A stretch of 64,000 bases of DNA, taken from contig JADJPG010000011.1 of the NCBI GenBank assembly GCA_016713365.1, positions 48,941-112,940 of the forward strand, written 5' to 3'. The notes beneath the pieces were generated by a model that saw only the letters and a program-made list of their open reading frames with translations, was not told where the DNA came from and searched no databases. Positions 34,843 to 44,266 of the stretch are shown here, piece after piece. The position numbers and the translations under genes were made by a program. This DNA is from Verrucomicrobiota bacterium (GTDB taxonomy: Bacteria > Verrucomicrobiota > Verrucomicrobiia > Limisphaerales > JADJPG01). How positions within the stretch are numbered: position 1 is the stretch's first letter; the number at the start of each line of letters is the position of its first letter.

Positions 34843-36663
34843 ATGGTACCACCTGACTCAGTGCTGACCAATAAAAATTGCGGCGGGAGACTGCTGTTTC
34901 GCATCCTGACCGTGGCAGCCTGCTTCTGGATTTTCGGATGCTCACCTCCCGGTCCACGCGCGCTGCTTGAGGGCAAACGATTGCTCGACGAGGGAAGCTA
35001 TCCCGAAGCAGTCGCGTCGCTGGAGAAGGCGGCGGGGCTTCTGCCAAAGAACGCCATCGCTTGGAATTATCTTGGCCTGGCCTACCATGCCGCGCAGCAG
35101 CCGGAGCAAGCCGTCAAAGCGTATCGCGTTGCCCTGTCCCTGGATCACAAACTTGCCGCGGTTCGATTCAATCTCGGTTGCCTCTACCTGGAACAGGACA
35201 ACATCACCAACGCCCTGGAAGAGCTGCGCAGCTTTACACTGCTGCAACCGGGCGCTGTCGACGGGTGGCTCAAGCAGGGCGCGGCGTTGACCCGTGCGCG
35301 TCGGTTGGACGAAGCGGAACGGAGTTTCAAAACGGCGCTCGACTTGCAGGCGCGAAATGCGGGAGCGCTCAATGGTCTTGGCATGGTGCAGATGCAGAAG
35401 CGGCGGTATCAGGATGCGTTGAACCACTTCAACGCTGCGGCGACCCAGGAGCCGCCGTATGCACCAGCGGTGCTGAACGCGGCGATTGTTCATCATCAAT
35501 CGAATAACCGCAGTGCGGCGCTGAACCGTTATCGTCAGTATCTGACGCTCAAGACTTCGACCGGGGACAATTCAGGGGTGGAAGCGATCGTGCGCCAGTT
35601 GGAGGCGGAGTTGAATCCACAATCTCTCGCCGCGCGATCAGCTGGCGCGGCCACGGCGGCCACAAAAACAACCAATGCTCCCGCGACAACCGCCAGCTCC
35701 TCGCCTAGAACTGGGCTGACAATTCCGCCGTCGCTGACGCCAGTCCCTCCACGAACGAACGCTGCGCCGCCGCCGGGCACTTCGGGGCTGGTGGTCTCCA
35801 CGCAGAATCAGACTTCTCCCACCAGCGCGACGACTAGAACGGTGCTCGAGTCACCGCGTCCCGCTGTCCGACCGCCGCCGCCGAAAGGGGCCGAGGCATT
35901 AACGGCGAAACCGCCGGAGCCTGAGGTTACCCAGGTGCAGGCGGACCCGGTTGTTCGCCCCGCCCAGGAGCTTTCCCGGTCGGCGCCGCCGATGCCGGAG
36001 ATTCTCGAGACGCAGCCCAACACAAAATCAGGCACGAACGTGGCACGCCGAGGATTCCTCTCCCGTTTGAATCCATTCGGTGGACGCAATCGCACGAACA
36101 CGATTGCTGAGCCGGCCCCGTCAGTCCTCCGCACGCCGCCGGCAAATTCTGGCGCTCGTTACTCCTATTTGTCTCCCGCGGCGCCGACACCCGGAGATAC
36201 GGCGGCTTCTGAGAAGGCGTTTACTCGTGGCGTCAAGGCGCAGCGCGCAGGCAGCCTCTCTCTGGCGATTACGGAATATCAGGCTGCGGTGAAAGTGGAC
36301 CCTGCCAATTTCGATGCTTACTACAATCTCGGCCTGGCTGCGCTCGAACGTGGTGATTCTCGATTGTCACTTTGGGCCTACGAAATCGCGCTGGCGCTGA
36401 AACCGGAGAATGCCGACGCGCGTTACAATTTCGCCCTGGCCTTGAAGGCGGGAGGCTATTGGAGCGATTCGAGTGAACAGTTCCAGAAGTTGCTTGCGGA
36501 GAATGCCTCCGATGCGCGCGCGCATCTCTCATTGGCGAACCTTTTTGCCCAGCAACTGCAGCAACCAACTCTCGCCCGGGAACATTACCAGCGCGTACTG
36601 GAGATCAATCCGAAGCATCCCGAGGCGGCCAAGATTCGTTACTGGCTGGCGGCCAATCCGTAA
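34843..36663 (+). CDS. TPR repeat lipoprotein with proline-rich linker
   Basis: A 606-residue (or ~600 if GTG 34861 is the start) envelope protein. A hydrophobic stretch ending WIFGCS resembles a lipobox with Cys at about residue 33. The N-terminal TPR array (nt about 34960-35620) has repeats such as NAIAWNYLGLAYHAAQQPEQ and NAGALNGLGMVQMQKRRYQD. A long low-complexity linker rich in Pro, Thr, Ala and Ser covers 35630-36190. A second TPR array (36200-36660) contains NFDAYYNLGLAALERGD and HPEAAKIRYWLAANP. TPR solenoids hold protein partners together, and the linker suggests the two arrays are held apart across the cell wall. No partner is obvious; the divergent DUF362 gene is the nearest candidate. 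Confidence 0.85.
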   Translation: MVPPDSVLTNKNCGGRLLFRILTVAACFWIFGCSPPGPRALLEGKRLLDEGSYPEAVASLEKAAGLLPKNAIAWNYLGLAYHAAQQPEQAVKAYRVALSLDHKLAAVRFNLGCLYLEQDNITNALEELRSFTLLQPGAVDGWLKQGAALTRARRLDEAERSFKTALDLQARNAGALNGLGMVQMQKRRYQDALNHFNAAATQEPPYAPAVLNAAIVHHQSNNRSAALNRYRQYLTLKTSTGDNSGVEAIVRQLEAELNPQSLAARSAGAATAATKTTNAPATTASSSPRTGLTIPPSLTPVPPRTNAAPPPGTSGLVVSTQNQTSPTSATTRTVLESPRPAVRPPPPKGAEALTAKPPEPEVTQVQADPVVRPAQELSRSAPPMPEILETQPNTKSGTNVARRGFLSRLNPFGGRNRTNTIAEPAPSVLRTPPANSGARYSYLSPAAPTPGDTAASEKAFTRGVKAQRAGSLSLAITEYQAAVKVDPANFDAYYNLGLAALERGDSRLSLWAYEIALALKPENADARYNFALALKAGGYWSDSSEQFQKLLAENASDARAHLSLANLFAQQLQQPTLAREHYQRVLEINPKHPEAAKIRYWLAANP

Positions 36664-36812
36664 CCTTCCGTCCGCTTCTTCTCCGCGAATTCCTAATCCC
36701 GGCACGGGATTCGCTAAAGCCTTCTCCATACGGCTGTGAGCGTTCTGATTGGCTGACGAACGTTCACAACAAGACACAGCGTCCACATTTTGGACAATGA
36801 ACTGAGAAGCAT

Positions 36813-37460
36813 ATGCAATCGCTATCCGTGAGCTGGGTTGATTTTGTGGTCGTCGGCGCGCTGGGCTTTGGCCTGTGGCGCGGACGCAAGCGCGGCATGT
36901 CCGAGGAGTTTCTGGATATCGTGAAGTGGATCATCACCGTGATCGCCGCGGGGCTTCTTTATCAACCGATCGGCCAGCTCCTTTCCCAATCCACCTCCGT
37001 GCTCAGCACGCTCGCCTGTTACATCGGTACTTATCTCGCGCTCGTGTTGATCATCGCCATCGCCTTCTCCTACATCAAACGCGGCGTGGGCGAGAAACTG
37101 AGCGGCAGCGACGCGTTTGGCTCGGCGGAATACTATTTGGGAATGATCTCCGGCACCTTTCGCTACGCCTGCATTTTGATTGTCGCGTTTTCGTTTCTTA
37201 ACGCGCGCGCCTATTCGCCGGAGGAAATCAAGGCCAGCGAAAAGTATCAGCTCGATAACTTCGGCAGTTCGTTCTTCCTCACGCTTCCCGATCTCCAGAG
37301 GGAAGTCTTCTCCCAATCAGTAGCTGGCCGGACCGTTCGCGAATATCTCGGTTTCGCGCTCATTCAACCGACTGCGCCTGGTGGTAAGCAGCTGGGCGGC
37401 GCGAACAACATCGCCCACGCGCGCGAGCGTTCCGTCTACGAAGTCCTTGATAAGAAGTAA
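36813..37460 (+). CDS. CvpA family membrane protein
   Basis: A 215-residue protein of the CvpA (colicin V production) family. Four hydrophobic segments occupy the first ~140 residues: SWVDFVVVGALGFGLWRGRKRG (the family's hallmark start, with Asp in the first helix and the basic GLWRGRKRG turn), IVKWIITVIAAGLLYQPIG, YIGTYLALVLIIAIAFSYI, and a fourth near YACILIVAFSFLNARAY. The C-terminal third is soluble. CvpA proteins affect envelope integrity and purine gene regulation in other bacteria, with unclear mechanism. It is followed 20 bases later by dnaG and probably co-transcribed. An imperfect inverted repeat (36735-36768) lies in the 149-base upstream gap. Confidence 0.85.
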   Translation: MQSLSVSWVDFVVVGALGFGLWRGRKRGMSEEFLDIVKWIITVIAAGLLYQPIGQLLSQSTSVLSTLACYIGTYLALVLIIAIAFSYIKRGVGEKLSGSDAFGSAEYYLGMISGTFRYACILIVAFSFLNARAYSPEEIKASEKYQLDNFGSSFFLTLPDLQREVFSQSVAGRTVREYLGFALIQPTAPGGKQLGGANNIAHARERSVYEVLDKK

Positions 37461-37480
37461 GGCGTCCGCGAATCTCAGGC

Positions 37481-39272
37481 ATGGCCGGGATTATTCCTCC
37501 GGACAAGCTTGAACAGATTCGCGCCGCCAGTGACATCATTGATGTCATCGGCGCCGTCCTGCCCTTGAAGCGCGCCGGGGCGAACTTCACCGCGCTCTGC
37601 CCGTTTCACAAAGAGAAGAGCCCCAGTTTCAACGTCAACCCGCACCGCCAGATCTTCCATTGTTTCGGCTGCCACAAAGGTGGCGACGTCTTCACCTTCG
37701 TCCGCGAATACGAGAATCTCTCCTTCATCGAGGCGGTGAAACGTCTCGCCGACCGCGCGAGCATTCCACTGGAATTCGACAATCAACCTGGTCAGCAGCA
37801 GGCACGGCATCTCAAGGAAGCGTTGCTCCAGATGCACGAAGGAATCGCCCAGCGCTGGCAGACGGCGCTGGCCAACGATGCTGGGGGGCAGATTGCCCGG
37901 GACTATCTCGCCAAGCGCGGCGTTTCGGAGGAGGCGATCAAGTTGTTCCGCCTCCGGTACGCCCCGGAGGTTTGGGATGACACGGTGAACTGGGCGAAGA
38001 GCAAAGGTTACGAGTTACCCGTGGTCGAGCAGGGCGGGCTCATCATTCGCAAGGAGGAGACGGACCGTTACTACGATCGTTTCCGCGGGCGGCTCATGTT
38101 TCCGATTTGCGACGAGCAGGGGGCGGATCATTGGCTTCAGCGGACGCGTCCTCTCCGGCGACGAGAAGACCGCGAAGTATGTGAACTCGCCGGAGACGCC
38201 GATCTTCACTAAGGGCAAGGTCTTCTTCGGACTAGATAAATCCAAACGCGCCATCCTCGATGCGGGCTTCGCCATCATCTGCGAAGGTCAGCTCGATTTG
38301 ATCGCGTGTTACATGGCGGGCGTGAAAAATATCGTGGCGCCGCAAGGCACGGCGTTCACGCCGGATCATGCTCGCATTCTCAAACGTTACGTTGACGAGG
38401 TGGTGCTCTGTTTTGACTCCGATTCCGCCGGTCAGAATGCTGCCGTGCGTGTGCTCGACAGTCTGCTGACGAGTGGTCTTGCGATTCGCGTTGCCACGGT
38501 GCCACGTCCGCACGATCCGGACAGCTACATCAAAGAGCACGGTGGCGAGGCGTTCCAGCAGGTCATTAATAGCGCGGAAGGGTTCTTTGATTTCTATCTC
38601 AATCGCCTCTGCGCGACGAATGATGTGCGCACGGACAAAGGCCGGCTGGCCGTAGTGAAAGACATGGCGGAGGCGGTGAACAAGGCGGCTAGCGCGGTGT
38701 TGCTCGACACGTATGCGCAGAAGACTTCGATGCGGCTGGGCGTCACGCCGGAGTCAGTTCGGATAGAGTTCAATAAGGCATCGCGAGGAAAGGGCACTGT
38801 TCAGGTCGAGTCGGAGCCCTTGCCGGACGAGGAGCCCGAGGTGACGCCGCCGTCTGAGCGCGAGTTCTGGCTGCTTCGGTTTCTTCTCGGTGAAGACGAG
38901 CACATGGCGTGGGTGACTGAGCATCTGGTGCTCGATTGGATTCAGCATTCCACGATCCGCCGCATCGCGGAGGCACGCATCAAAGCGCATCGCGAACATT
39001 CCTGGCGCGGGGTACCGGCTCTCATTGATGAACTGCAGGATTCGGCCGCAGCGGCGTTGATCACGCAGGCGGTGGCCGACGGGAAAGGTTCCGCGGACAC
39101 GTCGCGAAATATTTCCGAGGCGATTCGTGTTCTCCGAAACGACTGGGTAGATCGTCGTCTCGCCGAATTGAAGATTCGACTCGCCCAGCCTGGGCTTCTC
39201 GAAGCCGAGGCCGTCGCTGTCATTACTGAACAAGCCCAGTTGCGACGCGCGAAACTGCAGCCGCTGGGTTGA
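37481..39272 (+). CDS. dnaG: DNA primase (one-base frameshift at a G run)
   Basis: The replicative primase, about 596 residues when the frame is corrected. It makes RNA primers for Okazaki fragments. The CHC2 zinc finger is C40-x2-H43-x17-C61-x2-C64 (CPFHKEKSPSF to HCFGCHKGGD). The catalytic core holds FRGRLMFPICDEQG and, after the break, FFGLDKSKRAI, the TOPRIM acidic motif EGQLDLIACYMAG, APQGTAFTPDHARIL, and DSDSAGQNAA. The C-terminal helicase-binding domain runs to 39272. The frame shifts at the five-G run 38119-38123: removing one G turns CDEQGADHW into CDEQGRIIGFSGRVL, the expected sequence. As the gene is essential, an extra G from sequencing is the simplest explanation. It lies directly after the CvpA gene. 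Confidence 0.93.
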
Positions 39273-39347
39273 ACAAACCTTCCGGTCTTGGGTGAGTCTC
39301 CAGACTCCCGGCTTTACTGGCGCCGTTGTGCCGTGTAGAGGCTCCGC

Positions 39348-40502
39348 ATGAACTCCGCTGAAATCATTGGGATGCCGCCGGCCTTGCTTCTTGGACTTGC
39401 ATCTTCATCGCGCCGACTCGTTCTCCTGATGCTTTGCTCCTTCACGTTGGCGTTCGGATTCACGGCTGAGGCCGGCTCATTGACGGTCCGTCGCGTCTTC
39501 GGTCCCGAGATCAAGACTGGTCCGTACAAACATCCCGCTCGCCTTGAGGAGCTCGCCAATGGAGATCTGTATCTCGTCTATTATGGCGGCGAAGGGGAAT
39601 ACGCCGCATCCACGGCGGTCTTCGGTTCGCGGTTGAGGAAGGGAAGCCAACGGTGGACCAAACCTGTCGTTATCGCTCAAGACCCGTTCCGTTCGCTCGG
39701 CAACGGCGTAATCTGGCAGGCGCCGGATGGAGTCGTCTGGCTGTTCTACGTCGTGCGCCACGGCAAGACGTGGTCCACGTCAAAGGTGCAGGCGAAGATC
39801 TCCCGTGACCACGCGAAGACCTGGTCCGATGCGTTTCCGTTGGTGGAGCAGGAGGGAATGATGGTTTGCAATCGCCCGATTGTCCTGCACAACGCTGATT
39901 ACCTGCTGCCCATCTATCACGAGACGGGCCATGACACGGAGTTCACGGGCTTCGACAGCACGAGCCTTTTCCTTCGATACGAAGTTGCGAAGAAGCAATG
40001 GAAACAAACGGGCCCGATCCGCGCGGCGGTTGGTAGTATTCAGGCGGCGGCGGTGGAGGTGAGTCCGCACCATCTCATTGCCTACAGCCGACGCTGTGGG
40101 AACTACGAGTCGACGACCAACGGCTGGGTCGTTCGTTCTGAATCTCGCGATGGCGGCTGGACTTGGACTGAAGGGAAAAACTCAGCGTTCCCCAATCCGA
40201 ATGCGGCCATTGACTTCATCAAGCTTCGCAGTGGCAGCCTTCTGCTCGTCTACAATGACAGCATGAACGATCGCACGCCGCTGACTCTTGCGCTGTCCAA
40301 CGATCAGGATCGGACGTATCCGTATCGGCGCAACGTGGCGGAGGGCCCTCACGACTATGCCTATCCGCTGGCCATTCAGGCGAAGGACGGGCGCATTCAT
40401 CTCATCTTCACCTCACACGAACGCACCATCATCAATCACGCGACGCTCGACGAGGATTGGGTTGTTAATGGTGGTCCGGTGAAAAACTGGATTGCGAAGT
40501 GA
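39348..40502 (+). CDS. Secreted sialidase-like (BNR-repeat) protein
   Basis: A 384-residue exported protein of the sialidase superfamily (exo-alpha-sialidase/BNR group). A signal region (RLVLLMLCSFTLAFGFTAEA) follows a longer N-terminal extension. The six-bladed propeller is suggested by repeated Asp-box-like strands: SRDHAKTWSDAFPL, SRDGGWTWTEGKN and SNDQDRTYPYRRN. Conserved positions such as NRPIVLHNADYLLPIYHE and GSIQAAAVEVSPHHLIAYSR match bacterial family members of this size. Some such proteins cleave sialic acid or related sugars; others are of unknown specificity, and the arginine triad cannot be confirmed by eye. It stands between dnaG and the nfeD-floA operon, with no sugar-use neighbours. 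Confidence 0.8.
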   Translation: MNSAEIIGMPPALLLGLASSSRRLVLLMLCSFTLAFGFTAEAGSLTVRRVFGPEIKTGPYKHPARLEELANGDLYLVYYGGEGEYAASTAVFGSRLRKGSQRWTKPVVIAQDPFRSLGNGVIWQAPDGVVWLFYVVRHGKTWSTSKVQAKISRDHAKTWSDAFPLVEQEGMMVCNRPIVLHNADYLLPIYHETGHDTEFTGFDSTSLFLRYEVAKKQWKQTGPIRAAVGSIQAAAVEVSPHHLIAYSRRCGNYESTTNGWVVRSESRDGGWTWTEGKNSAFPNPNAAIDFIKLRSGSLLLVYNDSMNDRTPLTLALSNDQDRTYPYRRNVAEGPHDYAYPLAIQAKDGRIHLIFTSHERTIINHATLDEDWVVNGGPVKNWIAK

Positions 40503-40587
40503 ACCGGTCTTTTGATGAGCGCCGATTCCAATGTTCGGCGGCTTTTCCACTTTACCCTGCTTCCACGCGACTCCTATGCTCCGCCGC

Positions 40588-41079
40588 ATGGAACTCGTCG
40601 TCACGCTGCTGGTTGTCGGCGCCATACTGCTGCTCCTCGAAACGATTCTGCCGGGAATGGTCGCCGGGATCGTGGGCGGCTGTTGCCTGATTGCCGGCGT
40701 CGTCCTCGGCTTTGCCCGGTTGGGCGCCGTCGCTGGAACCTGGATTCTCGCGGGCACGGTGCTGGGAGTGATCGGGGGCTTCGTGGTCTGGGCGCGCGTT
40801 TTCCCTCAGACGCGCTTTGGCCGGGCGTTCATCTCGCAGGGTGTCTCGGGTGAAATTGGCGCCGAACGCCCGGAACTCCTGAACCAGACAGGAACTGCAT
40901 TCACGCAATTGCGTCCTTCCGGAACCGCGCTAATAAATGGACAGCGTGTCGATGTTGTCACGGAAGGCTCGTTGGTGGAGAAGGGCACGCCCTTGAAAGT
41001 AGTCGGCATTGAAGGCATTCGTGTCGTCGTGCGCGCGATCTCGGAACCGTCAGCGGAAACTAAGAATACTTTAACATGA
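40588..41079 (+). CDS. NfeD-like membrane protein
   Basis: A ~163-residue protein from MELVVTLLVVGAIL (ATG 40588; 40576 is also possible). Three closely spaced hydrophobic segments (LLVVGAILLLLETILPGMVAG, CCLIAGVVLGFARLG, WILAGTVLGVIGGFVVW) are followed by a small OB-like soluble domain (SGTALINGQRVDVVTEGSLVE, KVVGIEGIRVVVR). This is the short NfeD type whose genes pair with flotillin-like proteins. The last four bases overlap the start of floA, so the two are translationally coupled. The products are expected to assemble together in membrane microdomains. Confidence 0.88.
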   Translation: MELVVTLLVVGAILLLLETILPGMVAGIVGGCCLIAGVVLGFARLGAVAGTWILAGTVLGVIGGFVVWARVFPQTRFGRAFISQGVSGEIGAERPELLNQTGTAFTQLRPSGTALINGQRVDVVTEGSLVEKGTPLKVVGIEGIRVVVRAISEPSAETKNTLT

Positions 41080-42146
41080 ACCCACTCCCATACCTCCTCG
41101 CCCAGTTTGAGAATCAGAATCAATCCAGCCTCGGCATCGGCACGCTTGTCGTGATCGGCGTCGTCGGCCTGATCCTGCTCGTCTTCGCAATCATCGTCTT
41201 CAATTTCTTCTTCGTCTGGCTGCGTGCGATGGCAGCGGGCGCAAAGGTGACGTTCATGGAACTGATCGCCCTGCGTCTGCGCAGCGTGCCGGTCGGCATG
41301 ATTGTCGATACCCGCATCACCGCCGTGAAATCGGGTTTGAACATCTCCATCGACGATCTCTCGACGCACTACCTGTCCGGCGGCAACGCTGTCATGGTGA
41401 CGCAGGCATTGATCGCCGCGCGCAAGGCGGGCATCCACCTTGACTTCGACCGGGCCTGCGCCATCGACCTGGCTACCAAAGGCACAGGCAAGACGGTGTT
41501 GGAAGCCGTGAAAACTTCCGTCAACCCCAAGGTCATCGATGTTCCCAATCCTTCGACCGGGCGCAGCACCATTGATGGCGTCGCCCGGGACGGCATCGTG
41601 GTGAAAGCCAAGGCCCGCGTCACCGTGCGCACGAACCTCGACCGCTTCGTCGGCGGTGCGACGGAGGAAACCATCATCGCCCGCGTCGGCGAAGGCATCG
41701 TCACCACCATTGGTTCGTCGGACAGCTACAAGGTCGTTCTGGAGAATCCGGACCGCATTTCGAAGACGGTTTTGGACAAGGCGCTCGACAGCAACACGGC
41801 ATTCGAAATCCTCTCCATCGACATCGCGGACGTCGATGTCGGCGAGAACGTCGGTGCGAAATTGCAGGCGGAACAAGCTGAGGCGAACAAGCTGATCGCC
41901 CAGGCGCAGGCGGAAGTCCGTCGTGCGATGGCCGTCTCGCTCGAGCAGGAAAACCTCGCGAAGGTTCAGGAGATGCGCGCCCGGGTCGTGGAAGCCGAGG
42001 CACAGGTGCCGCTGGCGATGGCGGAGGCATTCCGTTCCGGCAACCGTGGCGTTATGGATTACTACAAGATGAAGAACATCCAGGCGGACACCGGCATGCG
42101 CGAAGGCATCGCGGGCGGCACCGGCGGTAAAGGGCAGGGGAGCTGA
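41076..42146 (+). CDS. floA: Flotillin-like protein FloA
   Basis: A 356-residue membrane-associated scaffold of the UPF0365/FloA family. One N-terminal membrane segment (GTLVVIGVVGLILLVFAIIVF) is followed by an SPFH-like domain (RLRSVPVGMIVDTRITAVKSG, HYLSGGNAVMVTQALIAARKAG, IDGVARDGIVVKAKARVTVRTN). A C-terminal helical stretch rich in Ala, Glu and Gln (QAEQAEANKLIAQAQAEVRR) drives oligomerisation. FloA organises functional membrane microdomains in Bacillus and relatives. The start codon overlaps the nfeD stop by four bases. A third gene (42171) follows 24 bases later. Confidence 0.95.
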   Translation: MNPLPYLLAQFENQNQSSLGIGTLVVIGVVGLILLVFAIIVFNFFFVWLRAMAAGAKVTFMELIALRLRSVPVGMIVDTRITAVKSGLNISIDDLSTHYLSGGNAVMVTQALIAARKAGIHLDFDRACAIDLATKGTGKTVLEAVKTSVNPKVIDVPNPSTGRSTIDGVARDGIVVKAKARVTVRTNLDRFVGGATEETIIARVGEGIVTTIGSSDSYKVVLENPDRISKTVLDKALDSNTAFEILSIDIADVDVGENVGAKLQAEQAEANKLIAQAQAEVRRAMAVSLEQENLAKVQEMRARVVEAEAQVPLAMAEAFRSGNRGVMDYYKMKNIQADTGMREGIAGGTGGKGQGS

Positions 42147-42170
42147 GGTTCGTCAAAGACGTCCGACCTT

Positions 42171-42785
42171 ATGGAAAAGTTGATTTTCCTCATCGCCATC
42201 GTGGTCATTTCGATGCTCCACAGTTGGTGGCAGAAGCGAAAGGGCGAAGGGGATGCTGATGCTGACGCTTCGCCTTGGCCGACGCCGAATCCGCGACGCA
42301 CGTCGGTGCCGCCGCGTCAGACTCCGCAAACCCGACCGCAGCCACCTCCTGCCGCCAGTTGGGAAGATGAACTTCGTCGGCTGTTGCAAGGGGAGGAGCC
42401 GTCCCGTCCCGCAGCGCCGCCAGTGGTCGTTCAGTCCGCGCCGCCGCCCTTGCCGAGAGCCAGCGTCTCGCGTCCCGCACCGGTCCCACGCGTAGTATCG
42501 GAGAGTCGCAGCGATGTGGACATGAATACCGGCCTGAACCGGCAAGCGCCCTCGATGCTGGAGTCTGCGCAGGCGTTTCTCCACGGCAGCATGCCGTCCA
42601 CTGAGGTGGCCCGCCACATGCAACAGGCTCATCCCCATGTGGCGACTCACGAAACGCTGAGCCTGAAGAAACAAGTTCCGCCGGCGATTCGTCAGGCTGT
42701 TTCGCTGGTACGCGACCGCCAATCTCAGCGTGCAGCCATCATCGCGGGAATCATCCTTGGGCCACCCAAGGCGATGGAAGTTTGA
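42171..42785 (+). CDS. Membrane-anchored protein of unknown function, third gene of the nfeD-floA operon
   Basis: A 204-residue protein with one N-terminal membrane anchor (LIFLIAIVVISMLHSWWQKRK). A long Pro/Arg-rich disordered region follows (about residues 35-120; PPRQTPQTRPQPPPAASWED). A short conserved-looking C-terminal helix pair contains AIRQAVSLVRDRQSQRAAII and ends in GIILGPPKAMEV. I do not recognise the family. Its position 24 bases after floA suggests it is part of the flotillin system, perhaps an adaptor on the cytoplasmic face. The C-terminal segment is the part to use in homology searches, as the linker is low complexity. Confidence 0.75.
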   Translation: MEKLIFLIAIVVISMLHSWWQKRKGEGDADADASPWPTPNPRRTSVPPRQTPQTRPQPPPAASWEDELRRLLQGEEPSRPAAPPVVVQSAPPPLPRASVSRPAPVPRVVSESRSDVDMNTGLNRQAPSMLESAQAFLHGSMPSTEVARHMQQAHPHVATHETLSLKKQVPPAIRQAVSLVRDRQSQRAAIIAGIILGPPKAMEV

Positions 42786-42817
42786 AGGAGTCGGGCTGCT
42801 ATGGAGTCAATTTCGGC

Positions 42818-42970
42818 AAATGACCAATGACCAATGACCAATTCTCAATGCCCAAGGAATGTTCGATGAACCAATTATCGTCGTCCGGAATGCTTGGAGA
42901 TCGGACAAACGTTGGTCATCTGGGTTTTGGCATTCACTGGTCATTGCGTCATTGGGTCTTGGTCATTCTT
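42818..42970. repeat. Micro-repeat R2: TGACCAA units in inverted arms, encoding a signal peptide
   Basis: The left arm (about 42818-42850) is a tandem AATGACC repeat (AATGACCAATGACCAATGAC). The right arm (about 42911-42970) holds the reverse form several times (TTGGTCAT, CTGGTCATTG, TTGGTCATTC). The arms can pair to form a large hairpin. The start region and hydrophobic signal of the downstream PHP protein are encoded inside this element. Confidence 0.7.
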
Positions 42971-44233
42971 CTCTTCATCAGTTTCCTGCCGACAGCCCCG
43001 CTGCACGCGGCCCAGCCTCCGTCGCGCGATCCGGTTCGCTGGTGGAAGGGGAATTTGCACACGCACTCGTTCTGGAGTGATGGTGATGACTTTCCCGAGA
43101 GCATTCTCGATTGGTACAAAACGAATGGTTACCACTTCGTCGCGTTGTCAGATCACAACGTGATGCAGGTGCATCAACGCTGGATTGCCGTTTCGAATGG
43201 AACCCGGAAACAGGCGTTGGAAAAGTATCGGGCACGCTTTGGAGATGCGTGGGTGGAGCTGAGGACGGTCACCAATCAGCTGCAGGTCCGGCTCAAGACG
43301 CTTCCAGAGTTCACCCGCTTGATGGAGCATCGCGGGCGGTTCCTGGTGATTCCCGGCGAGGAGATCACCGCGTCTTACAAGCTCCAGCCCATTCACATCA
43401 ACGCGACCAACCTGCGTGAGGAGTTGAAACCTCAAAAAGGAACGAGCGTCGTGGATGTCATTCAGCAAAATCTCGACTCGATTCGAGAACAACGCCGCAT
43501 TACGGGTCAGCCGATTCTGCCGCACATCAATCATCCGAATTTCGGCTGGGCCATCACGGGCGAAGAATTGATGCAAGTGCGCGGCCAGACCTTCTTCGAG
43601 GTCTACAACGGGCATCCGTCCGTTCACAATGAGGGCGATGAGCATCACGCGAGCCTCGAACGGATGTGGGATGTCGCGCTCGCGTTCCGTTTGTCTCAAT
43701 TGAATCTCGGCGCGCTCTACGGCCTCGCGGTGGATGACTCGCATCAGTATCACCACCTCGCCCGAACCAACAGCAATGCCGGGCGCGGCTGGGTGATGGT
43801 GCGTTCGGCGCGGCTCGATGCGGCGTCCTTGATTGCGGCGATGGAAGCGGGTGATTTCTACGCCTCCTCGGGTGTCGTTTTGAGCGACGTGAAACGGACA
43901 CCGCGTGAACTCAGCCTGGAGATACAGGCCGAGCCGGGAGGGCGATACAAGACGGAGTTCATCGGCACGTTGAAGGGTTTCGATCCAACGAGCCGGCCGG
44001 GACCGCGTCCCACGAACAGCATTTACGCGCTGACCCGCCTTTACACCGAGGAGATTGGAACTGTGTTGGCGGTGAGTGAGGGGGCGAAGGCGCGATACCA
44101 GATGAGCGGCGACGAGCTGTATGTTCGCGCGCGGGTGACTTCCACGAAGCCCAAGCCGAACGCGTTCGGAACGAACGAGACGGAGCGGGCGTGGACGCAA
44201 CCGCTGATGCCTGCCGGGGCGGCGGCCCGTTGA
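42866..44233 (+). CDS. Secreted PHP-family metallohydrolase-like protein
   Basis: A 455-residue exported protein. The start at 42866 is supported by AAGGA seven bases upstream (42854-42858); in-frame ATGs also exist at 42827 and 42890. The signal segment HWSLRHWVLVILLFISFLP is encoded by repeat R2. The mature protein has PHP-type metal-binding blocks: GNLHTHSFWSDGDDFPE, YHFVALSDHNVM, FLVIPGEEIT, PILPHINHPNFGW and AVDDSHQYH. PHP domains are trinuclear metal phosphoesterases; secreted versions of unknown substrate are common in Planctomycetes and Verrucomicrobia. It stands 80 bases after the nfeD-floA operon and ends 33 bases before uvrB. Confidence 0.85.
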   Translation: MNQLSSSGMLGDRTNVGHLGFGIHWSLRHWVLVILLFISFLPTAPLHAAQPPSRDPVRWWKGNLHTHSFWSDGDDFPESILDWYKTNGYHFVALSDHNVMQVHQRWIAVSNGTRKQALEKYRARFGDAWVELRTVTNQLQVRLKTLPEFTRLMEHRGRFLVIPGEEITASYKLQPIHINATNLREELKPQKGTSVVDVIQQNLDSIREQRRITGQPILPHINHPNFGWAITGEELMQVRGQTFFEVYNGHPSVHNEGDEHHASLERMWDVALAFRLSQLNLGALYGLAVDDSHQYHHLARTNSNAGRGWVMVRSARLDAASLIAAMEAGDFYASSGVVLSDVKRTPRELSLEIQAEPGGRYKTEFIGTLKGFDPTSRPGPRPTNSIYALTRLYTEEIGTVLAVSEGAKARYQMSGDELYVRARVTSTKPKPNAFGTNETERAWTQPLMPAGAAAR

Positions 44234-44266
44234 CACTCTGTTGCGCCGTGCCAAGGTTGCGGCCGC

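Noticed and set aside
36735..36768. Inverted repeat TGTGAGCGTTC / GAACGTTCACA upstream of cvpA as an operator
   Set aside because: One mismatch and a 12-base loop; it could be an operator or chance hairpin, with no second copy seen to support a regulator site.
38119..38123. Programmed frameshift in dnaG
   Set aside because: The five-G run lacks a typical slippery heptamer with downstream structure, and similar homopolymer indels occur in unrelated genes here; error is simpler.
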